64,000 bases of DNA from contig NC_023757.2 of the NCBI RefSeq assembly GCF_000499845.2, positions 43,893,956 through 43,957,955 of the forward strand, in the 5' to 3' direction. The stretch's first letter is position 1, and each line of letters starts with the position of its first letter. The notes beneath the pieces were generated by a model, which was not told the origin of the DNA, searched no databases, and saw only the letters and a program-made list of their open reading frames with translations. Below are positions 12,944-25,640 of the stretch, in pieces. The DNA comes from Phaseolus vulgaris (taxonomy: Eukaryota; Streptophyta; Magnoliopsida; Fabales; Fabaceae). The translations under genes and the position numbers were made by a program.

Positions 12944-14238
12944 TCTATACTATATCAATATACCTATATATATATATAAAGGGGATTCCCCACTTTAACT
13001 ACTCTAAATTATTTTCCTATTTTATCCTTACTTAATATTTTGTTTTATCAATTTATTTTGGTTATTTGGACATTTTATAATTTTAGAAGTTAATAAAACA
13101 GTTTTTTATTTTTTTAATTTTATTTTATTTGTTCTCACTACTTAACTAACAGGAAAGTGGAGTGATTGGTACGTTAATTTTTTTTATTCTCACTTAACTT
13201 GCAGGAGAGTGGGGAAATGGGTTACTTTTCTATTTTAAACTAATATTCTTCTTTATTAAATAAGCGTTTTTTAATTTTAAAAATTTATTTTATTTGTTCT
13301 CATGGGCAGGTGAGTGGAGAAATTGGTTACTTTTCTGTTTTAAAACTAATATTCTTCTTTATTAAATAAGCATTTTTTAATTTTAAAATTTTATTTTATT
13401 TGTTCTCACTTAATGGGCAAGAGAGTGGAGAGATTGATACGTTTTATTATAGAAGAGTGGAGAGAGAGGGATGAAATGTGGGTTTATGCACGGTTACTTT
13501 TTTTAGGCAAAAAAAATTATATATAAGAAAACTATGAGAGAGGAAGAATATAGAAACATCTTAAAAACTATTGTCGGATGCTATTTGATATTCTTTCTAC
13601 AGAGTCTCAAGTGCGCGCAAATTCAATTTTGGTATTCTTTCAACAAATTCAATTTTGGTGCGTTTTCTTTCATATTTCTCAAGCACAAGAGGAAGAAGAA
13701 GATAGAGAAGAAGAGATCGAGAAGTTCCAAGCTGTGATGCTCATGAGCAAACGCCTTCATTGTTGACCCTTTCAACATCTAAATGCAAGCGCACACAGTC
13801 TTCCTTGGCTGCCACTATGCCTCCCGCCTCCTCAAAATTCTAATTTTGAGATTCTGAAACAGTGTATTAGTGTTCCTCTTCACATTTCATCACAACCACT
13901 TCACCATGTATTCCGTCTCCTCAATGCTTCTTCACCATGTATTCCGTCTCCTCAATGCTTCAAAAACTCTAATTTTTAGATTCTGAGATGTGTATTGCTA
14001 ATTTTCTTCATATTTCATCTATTTTATTTATCTTATTTTGCTTTTCCTATTTCTTTAATGTATTCATTTTATTTTATTTTTTCCAATAGAGATGTTTAGT
14101 TTATTTTATAAATTAATAACTTCAATTTCTTTACTCATTAAGAATCACATTATTAAAATAATATTACATTTGATTTATTGTGATAAAAAATTATAATTAT
14201 TTAATTATTTTAAACATATTTAATTAAAAATATATATA
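12944..14238 (+). mobile_element. Helitron-like 5' end with ~110-bp repeats and a captured-looking stretch
   Basis: The segment starts with TCTATAC after an A (12943), then CTATATATATATATAAAGGG and GATTCCCC, close to the 5' end repeated at 14239. Within it, two to three ~110-bp units (GGAGAGTGGGGAAATGGG, then TTAAACTAATATTCTTC, then TTTATTTGTTCTCA) run from about 13095 to 13450. Further in, 13534-13990 is less AT-rich and has short open frames with an acidic Glu-rich stretch, which could be a captured host-gene piece. There is a 31-bp tandem duplication at 13901-13962. I see no matching 3' end before 14238. Confidence 0.45.
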
Positions 14239-14823
14239 TCTATACCTATATATAAAGGGGATTCTCCTATTTAACAACTCTTAATTTTTTCCCTATTTTA
14301 TCCTTATATAAATATTTGATTATATTATGTACATTGTTGTCATTTCTTATTTTCTCTAAAATATGTAATATATGTGGAGGAACAATTTTAATTTGAAATA
14401 GAGGTTGGAGACTTTTTTTTGAATTGAAAAAGTGGTTACTTTTCAAACAGTTGCATAGAAAGAAGAATGTCTCTTCAAATTTGAGAGAAAAAAAAATATT
14501 AGTGGAAATACTGGAGAAGATGAACACTTTTGAATTGCAAAAGTGGTTAATGTGTGTGACATTCTTAGGAAATAAAATTTGTAAAGAATAAAACACTTAG
14601 AATGATGATCAATTACTCGCATTGGTTAAGCCAATTCACACAAAGTATAATAATTTTACGTAATAATGATAATGTCATTTTTTATTTATAATATACTATA
14701 AATTTATATTATTAAGATAAATGTGCAAATAATAATATTATTTATTCAAATTTTAATATTAAACATAAATATATATAAATGAAAAAATAAGAAATGCGGA
14801 TACACGCGCCTGTGTTCCCGTTA

Positions 14824-14824
<1 letters not shown>
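14239..14824 (+). mobile_element. Small Helitron-like element
   Basis: The 5' end TCTATACCTATATATAAAGG follows an A, and the 3' end is TTAG followed by T, close to the Helitron rule (5' TC, 3' CTRR, insertion between A and T). Just before TTAG lies a hairpin: CGGATACAC, loop GCGCCT, GTGTTCCCG (7 of 9 stem pairs, 14797-14820). About 586 bp with no helicase, so non-autonomous. Confidence 0.5.

Positions 14825-14831
<7 letters not shown>

Positions 14832-14866
<35 letters not shown>
14832..14866. repeat. AT dinucleotide microsatellite
   Basis: About 17 TA/AT units follow the Helitron-like 3' end. Confidence 0.9.
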
Positions 14867-14868
<2 letters not shown>

Positions 14869-15344
14869 CTTAAAATACTAATATATTATTACTTTATTTT
14901 TATCAGTATTATATTATTAGAGTCAGTTATCGAATGTTTCTATTTTAACGTGTTAGAGTATCATTTTCCAACTAGAAAATCATGTTAATAATTAGCCATT
15001 TCTAACGACTTTATCATTCGTAAATTCCCCCGTAAGAATATAAAAGAGCGTGAATATTTTTTTATCCTATTTTTGCATTTCAGTTCCATGTAAACACATT
15101 GCATTGATTCGATTGGGTATAGAGTATAAAAAACATTACTTTTTAAGAGGATAATTTATATATGTAGAAGACTATAACTCGATTATAATTGGACAGAAAT
15201 ATTTTTTTTTATTGATATGATATAACTTTAAAATTGTATTATTCAAATCACACTAATAAAATTAATATTTTGTAATATACACTTGTCAATTAATATTTTT
15301 CATAGGTTAAAAAAAAGTTAGAAAAAAAAAATTATTAGCAAGAA

Positions 15345-17015
15345 ATAATAAATAAATATGGATAATTTCATGGTGATATAATCCTTATAAAAAAAATATA
15401 TGAAAAATCCTTAAGCTTCGAACTAGACCAAACTTCCAACAAAAGTTATCGACTAACCCAAAATCCAAGAATATCACCTACACAAGAATTCACCTTTAAC
15501 AATAGTCAGAGTATACCAACACATCAAATTTCAAAAGAACATAAAACATAAACAAACCGTCAAACACAAATCTTCAACAAAAAGATAAATTTAACAGACC
15601 CCTCTTTACACCTAACACAACAACATTGTATCCCACTGCCTCAAGAAAAAATCAAAGAGAATTATTTTCACAACACAAAAAAAAAAGCTCCTCCTTAGAG
15701 TTCCTTAAACCAAAAACCAAGACAAAACCTTCAAACGATGTTTAAGACCATTATGCAAAACACCTAACTTCCTTCTTAAAAAAGAGTTAGAGAGTCAAAC
15801 AAAAGAAAAAGAAACAAATTTAATTCACAGTTTTCATACATACCAGAGGTTCCAAACACCAATCAAAGTAAGAGAATTTTGCACCTTTTTCTTTACTGGT
15901 TAACCAAGCCCTAGTTTTTCTTTGAGCCACCATAAACGTCTCAATATGGTCAACTCTCCCATTATTAAAAATACACATATTCCAATGTTTTCAAATTTCA
16001 TCTACAATTGCAATCCACACCACTCCCCAGATTCTGATAATCTAACCATTATAACATTCAGAGGGCAAAACATCATGAAGTGTACCTTTGCATTATAGTG
16101 GTTCACCAACAAACAACTCAACCAAGACAAGTATAGTCCCCAAATTTTCACACAAATTTACTCTTAAAAAATAAATGACAAAGAGTCTCATCTTCCTCAA
16201 CACACAACCCACACAAACAACTTACCATTAAAACTCCTCTTCTCAACAAATTATCCTTTGTTGTTATGCTATTATTCAACATCCTCCAAGAAGTAATTTG
16301 TGCATAGGGAAGAGTCTTTACCTTTCAGAACCTTTCGAATAGATCCATATCTTCACCTCCCACCACTACTTTTAAAGAATTATACGCAGATTTCACAGAA
16401 AAATTAACTGCTTATCATCCTTCCAAATCCAATTGCTCGCTACACTTTCCCCCTTCTCATCAACCTTTTTATTTTCTATCAGAAGCAACAAATGAGTGAC
16501 TTGATTCTCCTCCCACACAAACAGATTTCTCCTTCACCCCAACTTCCACTCCCACATGCCATTGTTCCACCTGTCTGCATGTAGCAAAGTACTACAATGA
16601 TCTGCAACAACGGAATATAGTCTTGGCTATTTAAACATTAACATTTCATTATCAACCCACTTATCCTCCCAAAACCTGATTTCTTTCCCATCCCCAATCA
16701 CCCAATTGACTTCATCTTCAAACTCACCCCTCATCCATCTGATTTCCAGACTTTCTTCAGATCTCTCTACCAAAGAGAATCCTTACTATTTATGGTCGTA
16801 CTTTTTAACCTCCTCTACTTAGATTCCAAAATTTCTTTCCATAAGTTACTTCTATTTGTTTTGAGTCGCCATATCCATTTGTTACGTAACATAATATTAA
16901 ATGATTTGAGATCTCTTACTCCAAGTCCACCATCTTCTCTAGAAGCACAAAACCTATTCCAGGTCACCCTATTTTCTACCCCTCTAAACCCCAACCCCAA
17001 ACTAGAAAAAAAAAA
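15345..17015 (-). pseudogene. LINE retrotransposon, 3' part, minus strand
   Basis: Read on the minus strand from about 17015, the frame has the end of a LINE reverse transcriptase (GGLGVRDLKSFNIMLRNKW core, 16815-17000). This is followed in broken frames by a zf-RVT zinc-finger region (blocks such as LLRRGVLM, CLCGLCVEEDETLCHLFF near 16080-16260). The segment ends at about 15345 with a TTTATTTATTATT-type tail preceded by ATAAGGATTATA, as in the plus-strand copies. Many stops and shifts show that it is dead. Confidence 0.75.
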
Positions 17016-17039
17016 TCTTAAGATATAGTAAGTCTATGT

Positions 17040-17400
17040 TTGGTTAGAATGAAGTGGAACAAGTTATGCAGAAGGGGGATTTAGCTTAAATTTGGATAAT
17101 AATGCTGTCTTGCTTAAACTGGCATGGAAGTTCAGCCCTCATTGGAGTGAATTATTTCTAAAGAGCAAAGGAGTAAGGTTCGTTTATTAGAGATTAACGA
17201 TAAGAATATTTTATATTGTAAATTAATTTTATAAAATTAAATTGAACTTAAAGTTTATTTTTTTTAATTCTGCAAAAGCTGCCCCGGCAACAATATGACA
17301 TGTCTCTGTGCTCATTGTGTGGACTATGCAAACCAGACATTCTTTAACTGCAAAGTGGCCGCAGTTTTCTGGAGGAGGGAACCTCAATTCAATGTGTAAT
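17040..17400 (+). pseudogene. LINE fragment, plus strand
   Basis: A short frame reads LLKLAWKFSPHWSELFLKSKG (about 17110-17175; LAWKF..LW..FLKSK is a common LINE block), then a TRIM scrap, then a piece (17275-17400) with a possible zf-RVT block (CAHC..., FFNCKVAAVFW). It abuts a minus-strand LINE at about 17020. The second part is tentative. Confidence 0.45.
17188..17265 (+). mobile_element. Short TRIM LTR fragment
   Basis: TTAGAGATTAACGATAAG, then TTTTATATTGTAAATTAAT, TTTATAAAATTAAATTGAA and CTTAAAGTTTATT follow the family order on the plus strand. It sits within LINE fragments. Confidence 0.4.
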
Positions 17401-17689
17401 AATTGGAGGATGTGGTGGACTCATGGCAAAACACGGACCCAGCTGCAAGACCTTTGAAGAGCATCTTGCATTAATGTCATATGGTTAATGAAAGTCCAGA
17501 AAAATCACCAAAAATATGAGGACCCCATTTCTTTATCTGTTGCATGTGTTGATAGATTCACCCTTTGTAACAATAATATATATAAGGGTTATGGAAGTGT
17601 TGTAAAGATTCTATTGTTTATTTTAATTATATCTTAATTTTGTGTTATAAAAAGATTACAAGACTGAATTCTGAAATTTATACTTGTGC

Positions 17690-18000
17690 TATGGAAGGTC
17701 CCATCCCATTATATATTTACATGTATGATGTTTTGGACTTAAACATATAATTTGAGAATTTATTTACTATGTAAGTTATTTAAAATGTTAGTTTTGCTAG
17801 TTAAATAATTGATCGTACTTATATATTCACATTACATATTTATAATAATAGTGTCATGGAAGGTCTTATTATATATTTATCTTTTTGATATTTTGAATAT
17901 TTGCATGAGACAATCCAAAATTAAACACATTATTTATTCATTTATGAATTATGTAAGTCTTAGTTAAATAATTGTTTTTATTTTAAATTATTATGTGACT
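17690..18000. repeat. Degenerate ~165-bp direct duplication
   Basis: ATGGAAGGTC, ATTATATATTTA, TGATGTTTTGGA-like and TAGTTAAATAATTG blocks occur in the same order at about 17690-17820 and again at 17855-17970. Divergence is high. Confidence 0.55.
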
Positions 18001-18224
18001 ATTTATGGTTCAATTATGCGTGGATAAGGGAAAATATGAGGTGTTTTGATTCCTAAACCTTTTAGTCATTCACTAAATGACCTATAAGAAAGTTGAAACA
18101 AAAACATACCTCACAAATTTGGTGACAGGAGAAAATATTTATTTTATTTCATTCTACTTTAATTTATTTGTTATTAACTCATACACAACACTATAAGAAA
18201 AACATAAATTATATAGGATTATTA

Positions 18225-18600
18225 AAGATCAATAATATAATATTAATAATAGGAATATAATATTAATAATATAATATAATATTAATAATATGAAAATAAT
18301 ATTAATAATATTAATAATATGAATATAATATTAATAATACGAATATAATATTAATAATACGAATATAATATTAATAATATTATTATGAATATAATTTATA
18401 TTATTATTATTAATAATATAATAATAATAATTATTATTAATATTAATAATATAATTATTATTATTATTATTAATATAATTATTATTATTATTAATACAAT
18501 TATTATTATTAATAATATAATTTTTTTTTTATTAATATAATTTATATTATTATTATTAATATAATTATTATTATTATTATTTATAATAAAAATCATAATA
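18225..18600. repeat. Long ATT/AAT microsatellite
   Basis: Almost 380 bp is made of ATT/AAT units with interruptions such as ATATAATATTAATAATACGA repeated several times. The minus-strand Ile/Asn frame at 18396-18596 is an artefact. A CACTATAAGAAAAA motif stands at 18189-18202, just left of it. Confidence 0.95.
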
Positions 18601-20258
18601 TAACTAAAGAACTTGTCTATTTTTTTTTATTTTAGATGTTATCTTTTATGAAATGATTTTTCCTTTAAAATAATATTTATTCTAAATATTTTATTTTTTT
18701 ATTGATAATATTTACTCATTACTTATATTTAGTATCTGATGTATATAATTATGTACCTATTGCATCTCATACCCTTCTCTCATTCCTTTATTTCTTGACA
18801 TGAGAATCCAACTCATATCCTAATAAAAAAATATTCGACAATATTGAGAAGTCTAACCCATAGTGTTCAAATGAGCTACTTCAGATTAAAATTGAGTTTA
18901 AATGTCCGATTAACATTATAAGAAAATTATTAAATATAAATTAATTAAGAAAAAAAAAATTATTTCGTTGAGATAATATTATTAGATCAATCACTGTATT
19001 CGAGATATTATTTGTTTTGAAATTTTTGAATTTCGTCACGATTTTGTTTATAAAAACGTCTTAATGGATTAAGTGAAAAATATGTATTTAGATTGTCCTT
19101 AACATCAACTCTTATGTGAAACTATATTAATCGTCCCGAAATAAGTAAAACTAAACAAATGAATTTCATATAGTAAATCTTTGTTTTTTTTTATAATAGA
19201 TGGTTTATAGTGAATGATGAGATAAATGAATGGTGTTGGGATATTTTTATAAGATTACGTGCATGGTTCTGATAATATGTAACTTGTAAATTTTAATTTA
19301 CAAAAAACCTATTATAACATGTTACGCGGAAATACCACAGATCATGGACCGTGTAATACTAATTTTTCGTGGTAGAGATGGAAGTACCTGCTCCGGTGAA
19401 AGCTCCTGATAGGTTTAGCATATACAGCAGGGATATAAGGTGTTTAATCTTACACCAGCATGATTGCAACAATTTCCATGTCTGCAGTATCAATCATTAT
19501 TAAGTAAATAAAAAATCCAACTAAGTGTGCTCGCACTGGTCCCGTAGCGTTTATGAGTCAACAGTCATGAAATATGCAGGGGGAGGCGAGGTGATAATAC
19601 AGTCATAAATGATCTTCCATATTGTGTGTTGTTGTAAACGTGGAGCGAATTTGTTGATCGAAAAGGGAATATGGGCATTGTTCTTTTTTTGTCTGTGTTA
19701 GGAAATACATTTCGGTAATGTGCAGAGAAATTGCAGCTGCAAACTTTGAAAATAAGAAGCAAAAGATTTTGACTACAGTAGCGACATAAATGACCGACAT
19801 CTTTGTTCTGGACCCCATGTCTTTTTCGTTCATCACTCCAATCCTATCTATATCTATGGAGTTTATATGTGTCATGTGTGTATATCACTGCACAACTGGT
19901 TTGGTTGGTGACCTCTCTCTTTCTCTCTTTTCCTTTTCTCCCACAAGCTTTTATATAATTGGGAGCATATCATGAGTAATATACATGTTTTATCACATAC
20001 AATAATTAATTTTAAAACTATCGATCAAGACTTTTATCTGCATGAGGATATTCAAGATTTTAAAACAGATCTGTCAAAAAGATAAACTGAAAATCTAAGA
20101 CTATGCATCACGGGATTCTGCTGGTCGATTGTCAAGCCAGTTAATGCATGTCAGAAAGATGAATTTGAATATTGAAATTTGAAACACGATCCTTACGCGA
20201 CCACCTTTTACATCTTCCTTTTTCTTCTTTTGAACATTTGATATTGCAGATTTTTTAT

Positions 20259-20263
<5 letters not shown>
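18601..20263. other. Spacer, nothing recognised
   Basis: 19370-19975 is less AT-rich and has overlapping short frames on both strands (19565-19875 minus, 19790-19975 plus), but none resembles a known protein. Confidence 0.5.

Positions 20264-20297
<34 letters not shown>
20264..20297. repeat. AT dinucleotide microsatellite
   Basis: About 16 AT units at the tail of the minus-strand LINE. Confidence 0.9.
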
Positions 20298-20299
<2 letters not shown>

Positions 20300-20302
<3 letters not shown>

Positions 20303-20945
20303 GGTATTACAACCCTTATATAAAGAAAAGTAACAAAACGTTTTTTCTCTAAATAAAAACAAAAACAGCAAAAGTAATTTCAATTATCTACTCCAAAATT
20401 ACAAACTAGATAACGATAACAATAACTTTTAATCAAGTGGATACATATCAGGAATTATAGACAGAGAAGAAAAAATCCATTAAAGAGGCTTTTGAAAAAA
20501 TCCAAAATCAAACTTTTAATCGTGAGGAAATTTTTTTATAATGATCTACCACTCCACCATTAAAAACGTATTTATTCTTATATCTCCAAATATCACTTAC
20601 CATTACAATCCAAACATTACCAAAAATTAAATTAACAAATGTAGGCGTATCAAGAATTTTAAACTGCATTAAAAGTGAAACAAGGTTAAAAATATCTACG
20701 GAACTTACTCAAGCGTAGCAAAGGTTCCAAACTAACCAAGAAACTTTGCAATCAAAGAACAAATAACATGTTGACTCCTCTTTCACCCCGCACGAGCACC
20801 AAAGGTTGCTCTCAACCTCAATTCCTCGTCTCTCCAAGTTGACCTTAGAAACTATATATCTTGTTTTCAATCACCGTCCAAGTTGCGACATGAGCCGAAA
20901 GAAGAGGCTTAATCTTCTTTCAATCCTCCAGAAGAAATTGCAGCA
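20300..20945 (-). pseudogene. LINE 3' fragment, minus strand
   Basis: In minus-strand translation the zf-RVT blocks NLERRGIEVESNLWCSCG and ESTCYLFFDCKVSWLVW are visible at about 20720-20860. The complement of TATAAGGGTTGTAATACC near 20305-20325 is the usual 3' end. Frames are interrupted. An AT microsatellite (20266-20297) lies at its tail. Confidence 0.7.
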
Positions 20946-21544
20946 TAGTATATAATATTTTTTTGTCATTTTTTACTCTTTTTCTAAAATAATATAGACA
21001 TTATAGGCTTTCAAACATTTGCTGGTATCGTATGGTAGGATTATCTTTTATTGATGTATTGTTTTCAGATTGTATTTCTTATGTGTGTGATTTTAGTATT
21101 GTTACTTATATCATTTTAAAATATAATTTAACAATAAATTAACATTCTAATAAAATAGGTTATATATTTATATATTTATATTATTTTCATTTTGTGGGAT
21201 TTTGAATTTTGCAACATATCATATCTAATGTTTTGGTTTAGTACATAGATAATATGATCATCCTTTTAATAATTTCAAATAGATTTTGATATCATTTTAG
21301 TTTTAAGTTTAAATTACTTTTTAACAGTATTTTATAAAGTAAATTTTGTATTTTTATATATTTGTATTTATACATTTTAAAAATTTATTATAAATTGAAA
21401 AAAAAAAATCTATTTTATCCCATTTTTATGTTCAAAAATCATTATTTTCATATATTCAAAATATCATTTAATCATATATCTTGATTTTTCGGTGAATTAC
21501 TATGACACTAAGGTACACTTCATAAGGTTTTGTTATACTAATGT

Positions 21545-22255
21545 GAACGGTTTGATGTCCAGAATATGGGGAGATGTGTGGATTGCAATTGTAGGTGAAA
21601 TTTGAAAACATCATAATATGTGGGTTTTTAAGAATAAGAGAGTTGATCGTATAGAGGTATTTATGGTGGCATAAAGAAAAGTCTAGGCTTGGATTACTAG
21701 TAAAGAAAAAGATGCAAAGTTCACTTATTCTGAATAGTGCTTGGAACCTTGGGTATGTATGAAATTTGTTAAATAGAAATGCTCTCTTTATTTTGATATG
21801 TATTGTTAACTCCTTGTTTTAGGAAAGAAGAAGTTCTATGTTTTGCTGGATGGTTTCAAGCAGTCAGTCCCTGATGGGATACTATGCACCAGGAGCAATT
21901 GTCTCTTACATTAGAATAAAGAAGTTCTAACGAGGAACAATAGTTATGTGAAAAAGTTTATCTATGTTTGTTTGAGTCTGTGGTAATTTTAGTTGTTGTG
22001 TTATTTGTAAAGGGGAACTTTAAAAGTTCATTTCTTTTTGGAAGTTTTTGTTTGATGGTTTGTTTTTTTTTATGTGTTACGGAGTTTAATTCGAATTTGT
22101 TAATGATGAATTTTGATTGTGTTGTTATTTATAATAAGGGTTACTTGTTAGCTTTTACTCGAAATTTATAATAGATTGGAGTGTAATACCATATCTTTTT
22201 TTTATAAGGATTGAGTCACTCCTTAAATAATTTTTATTTATTTATTTATTTATTG
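21545..22255 (+). pseudogene. LINE 3' fragment, plus strand
   Basis: The frames contain RIWGDVWIAIVGEI, then FKNKRVDRIEVFMVA, then SEWCLEPWV, which is the end of the zf-RVT region of plant LINEs. A 3' untranslated part ends ATAAGGATTGAGTCACTCC and a TTTATTTATTTATT tail at about 22250. The 67-residue open frame at 21968-22171 lies in this untranslated part and is probably not a gene. Confidence 0.7.
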
Positions 22256-22256
22256 T

Positions 22257-22263
<7 letters not shown>

Positions 22264-22310
<47 letters not shown>
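22264..22310. repeat. AT dinucleotide microsatellite
   Basis: About 23 AT units, the longest AT run here, next to the tail of a plus-strand LINE. Confidence 0.9.
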
Positions 22311-22312
<2 letters not shown>

Positions 22313-23559
22313 AATTTTAATTAGTTGATAATTAATATTTATATTTATACTGTATACAGAAATGCTATAGATATCATTACATGCAATGTCACCCACATTT
22401 TTCGTAGGGAATGTTTAGATTGTAGACCAAATTATTGTTATTTCAATGCACCTCTTCTAACATAAGTAAGCAATGAAATTCTTACAAATGTTTTATGCCT
22501 CTGGAGTCGAGCATTCCTTTATTTATTTAAAATATTCAAGCAAAAAAAAAATACCAACAAATTGATGTTATTTACACAGCAGTATACAAATTAAGAAATT
22601 GGTATTATGAAAGTTAATTTTGTTAACTGCATCTATAATTTAACATATAAAAATTATTTTCAAAATATTATTACGTTCACACACACATATATATTATATC
22701 AATTTTAATATATTATCAATGTAAATATATATATATATATATATTATCAAATAATTTGAAATTGTAAAGAAAAAAAAGGAGAAAGATAGAGAAAGGAAAG
22801 ATACGTAGAAGATGTAAAATTCTATTATTGAAATTATAAAAAAACATAGCAATACACTGAGATGCATATGCATATATGTGATATATATAATATCCTCCCT
22901 TAAAGTTTGGGTTGGTTTAAGAACAATCACAAGTTTACATTAAAATAAGGTTTGAAAAGAAGATGCTGAACCAGTTTAGTTCATAAATTAATATGCAACT
23001 TCGAACATAGCAGGAATATGAACAAGCCTTTTTTTACAATAAAAAAATTAAATAAATAAAGATATTTTGAGAGATATTTTATATCCTTATAAAGAAAGTG
23101 TTTCACCCTCAATCTAATAAATAAGTTTAAAACAATTCGGTTGGATCTCATCACGAACAAAATGCAACCAAGATCAAAATATTTGGATTTTGAATGCAAG
23201 AGAATGTTAACTTTTAATAGAACAATTCCAATATTATTTGAGAACACTAACACATAACTCACTGAGAAGAGATTTTAACTAAAACCATTTCAGTGAAAAC
23301 AACAACTATACTCGTAATATAACTTTTTATTTGTAAGAAGTCTATGACATGATGTTGAAACCAAGATAAACACAGTAGTTGTAGACTTTTGGTCATCCAG
23401 ATGCACCAATAAGCATTAATGGCCGCAAGCATGTAAATTTATAATCAAATTTAAGAAACATAAACTACAAAATTCTGAAAAACGGTAATTATAACATGGA
23501 AAATTTTACTGTTCGAAAGCAGTGACAAATAATAAAAACTATATGCTTGTTTTGGAGAT
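22311..23559. other. Spacer between LINE fragments
   Basis: AT-rich; the minus-strand frames at 22694-22930 and 22981-23262 are Phe/Ile/Leu-rich composition products. No gene seen. Confidence 0.5.
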
Positions 23560-23775
23560 GTTTTGGGGATGAAATATTGTGGCTGTGGAGTGATGGTCTG
23601 ATTGGGAACTTATGGTTTTTGCTTGGTTTTAGTGTAACTTTCCAGTAACCTTAGAAACATTGGTTATGTTAGATGGTTATATAGGTTATTGTTACAGTTT
23701 TTTCTGGAACTTTCGTATAAGGATTGGAATATATTTGAAGTATTTATTTTAATTTATTTTATTTTTCTTATAAAA
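23560..23775 (+). mobile_element. Possible LINE 3' end
   Basis: TATAAGGATTGGAATATATT followed by TTTATTTTAATTTATTTTA resembles the 3' ends of the neighbouring LINE copies. No coding part remains. Confidence 0.35.
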
Positions 23776-23869
23776 AAAAATTATATGCAATGTCACTTTT
23801 TTACATTTCTGTATGTTGGTGTGAAAAATATGGTTATGGTAAGTGACATTTAGATTTTCATTTTAACAT

Positions 23870-24770
23870 AAAGTACATATGTCATTGTCCCTTATGTGCC
23901 GAGTAAGAGAAGATGGTAAATCATCTATTCTTTGAGTGTAAGGTTTCTTGGAACATTCAGAGTCTTTGTTTTGAGTGGTTTGAGTTCTACTCGATGTATC
24001 ATTATGATGCACAAATGCATTTCATGTTTTTTAAGCTTGTAGGTATGAAGGAAGTTGTCAATAGATACTGGAGGGATTTGAGTAGCATTTGTAGGTGAAA
24101 TATGAAATCATATGAATAATTGTATTTTTAAGAATGTGAGAGTAAGTCTTTTGGAGGTTTTTAATGTGACTCAAAGGAAATCTTGGTATTAGGTTACAAC
24201 TAAGGAAAGATTGGAGGACTTATCTTACTCAGATTGGTGCTTGGATTCCCCGTGATGTATGAAGTATTTGAAAAACTGATGTTTTGCTGATTGTTTTAAC
24301 TATATATCTAGGACTGCTAGATTTTTCTACAGCTATGGCTATGAAAAGATAATGTGGCTCCTGGTCAGGTTAGTAGGAAGGTAAAGATTTTAGGTTTGAA
24401 GAAAGTGTACTTTCTTTATGAGTAGGCTTCTTTGTGACTTGTTCGTGGGTGAAGGTACCTGATTGTCTTGTAACCTTGAGTAATGTTATTGTGAGTTTTT
24501 TGTTGTTATTAGGGGATGTTTTGTGTGTATTGTGTTTTGTCCTCTTTTGACTGAAGATTGGTTATAAGGGCCTTGATAGAATATTATGAGGACAACTGAA
24601 TTCTTTTGATGTGATCTATCCTTTCTTTTTATGTATATTTGAGAATTGGTTTGTAGAGTTTGATGAATCTTTGTAAGTTAGATGTTAGTTGACTCAAACC
24701 ATTCTTTATATAAAGATTGAGACACTCTGAAATATCTTATTTTATTTTATTTATTTATTTATTATTATTA
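23870..24770 (+). pseudogene. LINE 3' fragment, plus strand, longest zf-RVT part
   Basis: From 23913 a frame reads VNHLFFECKVSWNIQSLCF and continues with DLSSICR, a zf-RVT zinc-finger domain. After a stop, the usual WCLDS-type end follows at about 24236-24255. The 3' untranslated region ends ATAAAGATTGAGACACTCTG and a TTTATTTATTTATT tail at about 24770. It is 5'-truncated, as most LINE insertions are. Confidence 0.75.
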
Positions 24771-25384
24771 AGTACATATAAATATTATTATTATTTATTT
24801 ATATTGCAGATGAAGAAAAATAAAATTGAATAACGAACTAAGTAGTTGGTATAGTGCGTGTAAGTTGAGTGAGCAGTTCCATTTAAAACGCGGCATCCTG
24901 CGAGACACAATCATATTATTCTTTTCGACCAGATTTAAAAGGTTAACTGTATATGCTCACTTCACTTCTTCCTTCAACTTTAAAATGGGCAACAAGTGAT
25001 CATTATTCTTCTTCTTCTTTTTTACTGTTGCTACATCTAATCATCTTTATTATTTTGGTTTTGAAAAGTACAAGAGAAAAAAACGCAACAAAAGAAAGAC
25101 AAATTGAGAGTAAATTTGGGTACAAAATAAAATTATTTGAAAGTAATTAGTAGGAACAAAAATAAAGAAAAAAATATATTTTTTACCTGATTGTGTAGAA
25201 AGTAGAAGGAAAAAAGTATGTATATAGCGTGATACCTTTGTCCCAAAACCAATTATTAAATAAAAATTATAAAATTACTATACGTTTTTAGTTCGTCGAA
25301 CAAAAGTAACAATTTAATTAAAACTTTTTTTTAGTGTGTAACAACAAAGAGTATCACATTATCTCATCTCACAAGTAACTCAAA
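24771..25384. other. Spacer, nothing recognised
   Basis: A 65-codon frame at 24953-25150 has a short hydrophobic stretch but no family match, and the surrounding DNA looks non-genic. Confidence 0.45.
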
Positions 25385-25640
25385 TTATATTTAATTTTTA
25401 GTCGATGTAAAATCTCTAACACACTTCCATCACGTTTAAATTACCAATTTGTGTGTGAAACTATATAGATCCAACAAACTCTCGTTAGAATAGGACTCGA
25501 AATGACTCCGATAACATATTAAGAAAATAAACTTTAAATCTAACTCAACCTTATAAAACCAACTTATAAAATGAGACTTATACTCACTTATATACTATAA
25601 AATACTCTAATTTCTAGTCAATGTGCAATCTCCAACCTAC
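25385..25640 (-). mobile_element. TRIM-type element, minus strand, both LTR remnants
   Basis: Read on the minus strand, one LTR lies at about 25519-25640 (its outer end is the complement of CAATCTCCAAC). A primer site follows (complement of GACTCCGATAACATATT, 25504-25520), then a short internal region, then a truncated second LTR at about 25385-25430 (TAGTCGATGTAAAATCTCTAAC). It is the most complete copy of the family in the window. Confidence 0.7.

Noticed and set aside
18396..18596. 66-codon Ile/Asn-rich frame
   Set aside because: Translation of an ATT microsatellite.
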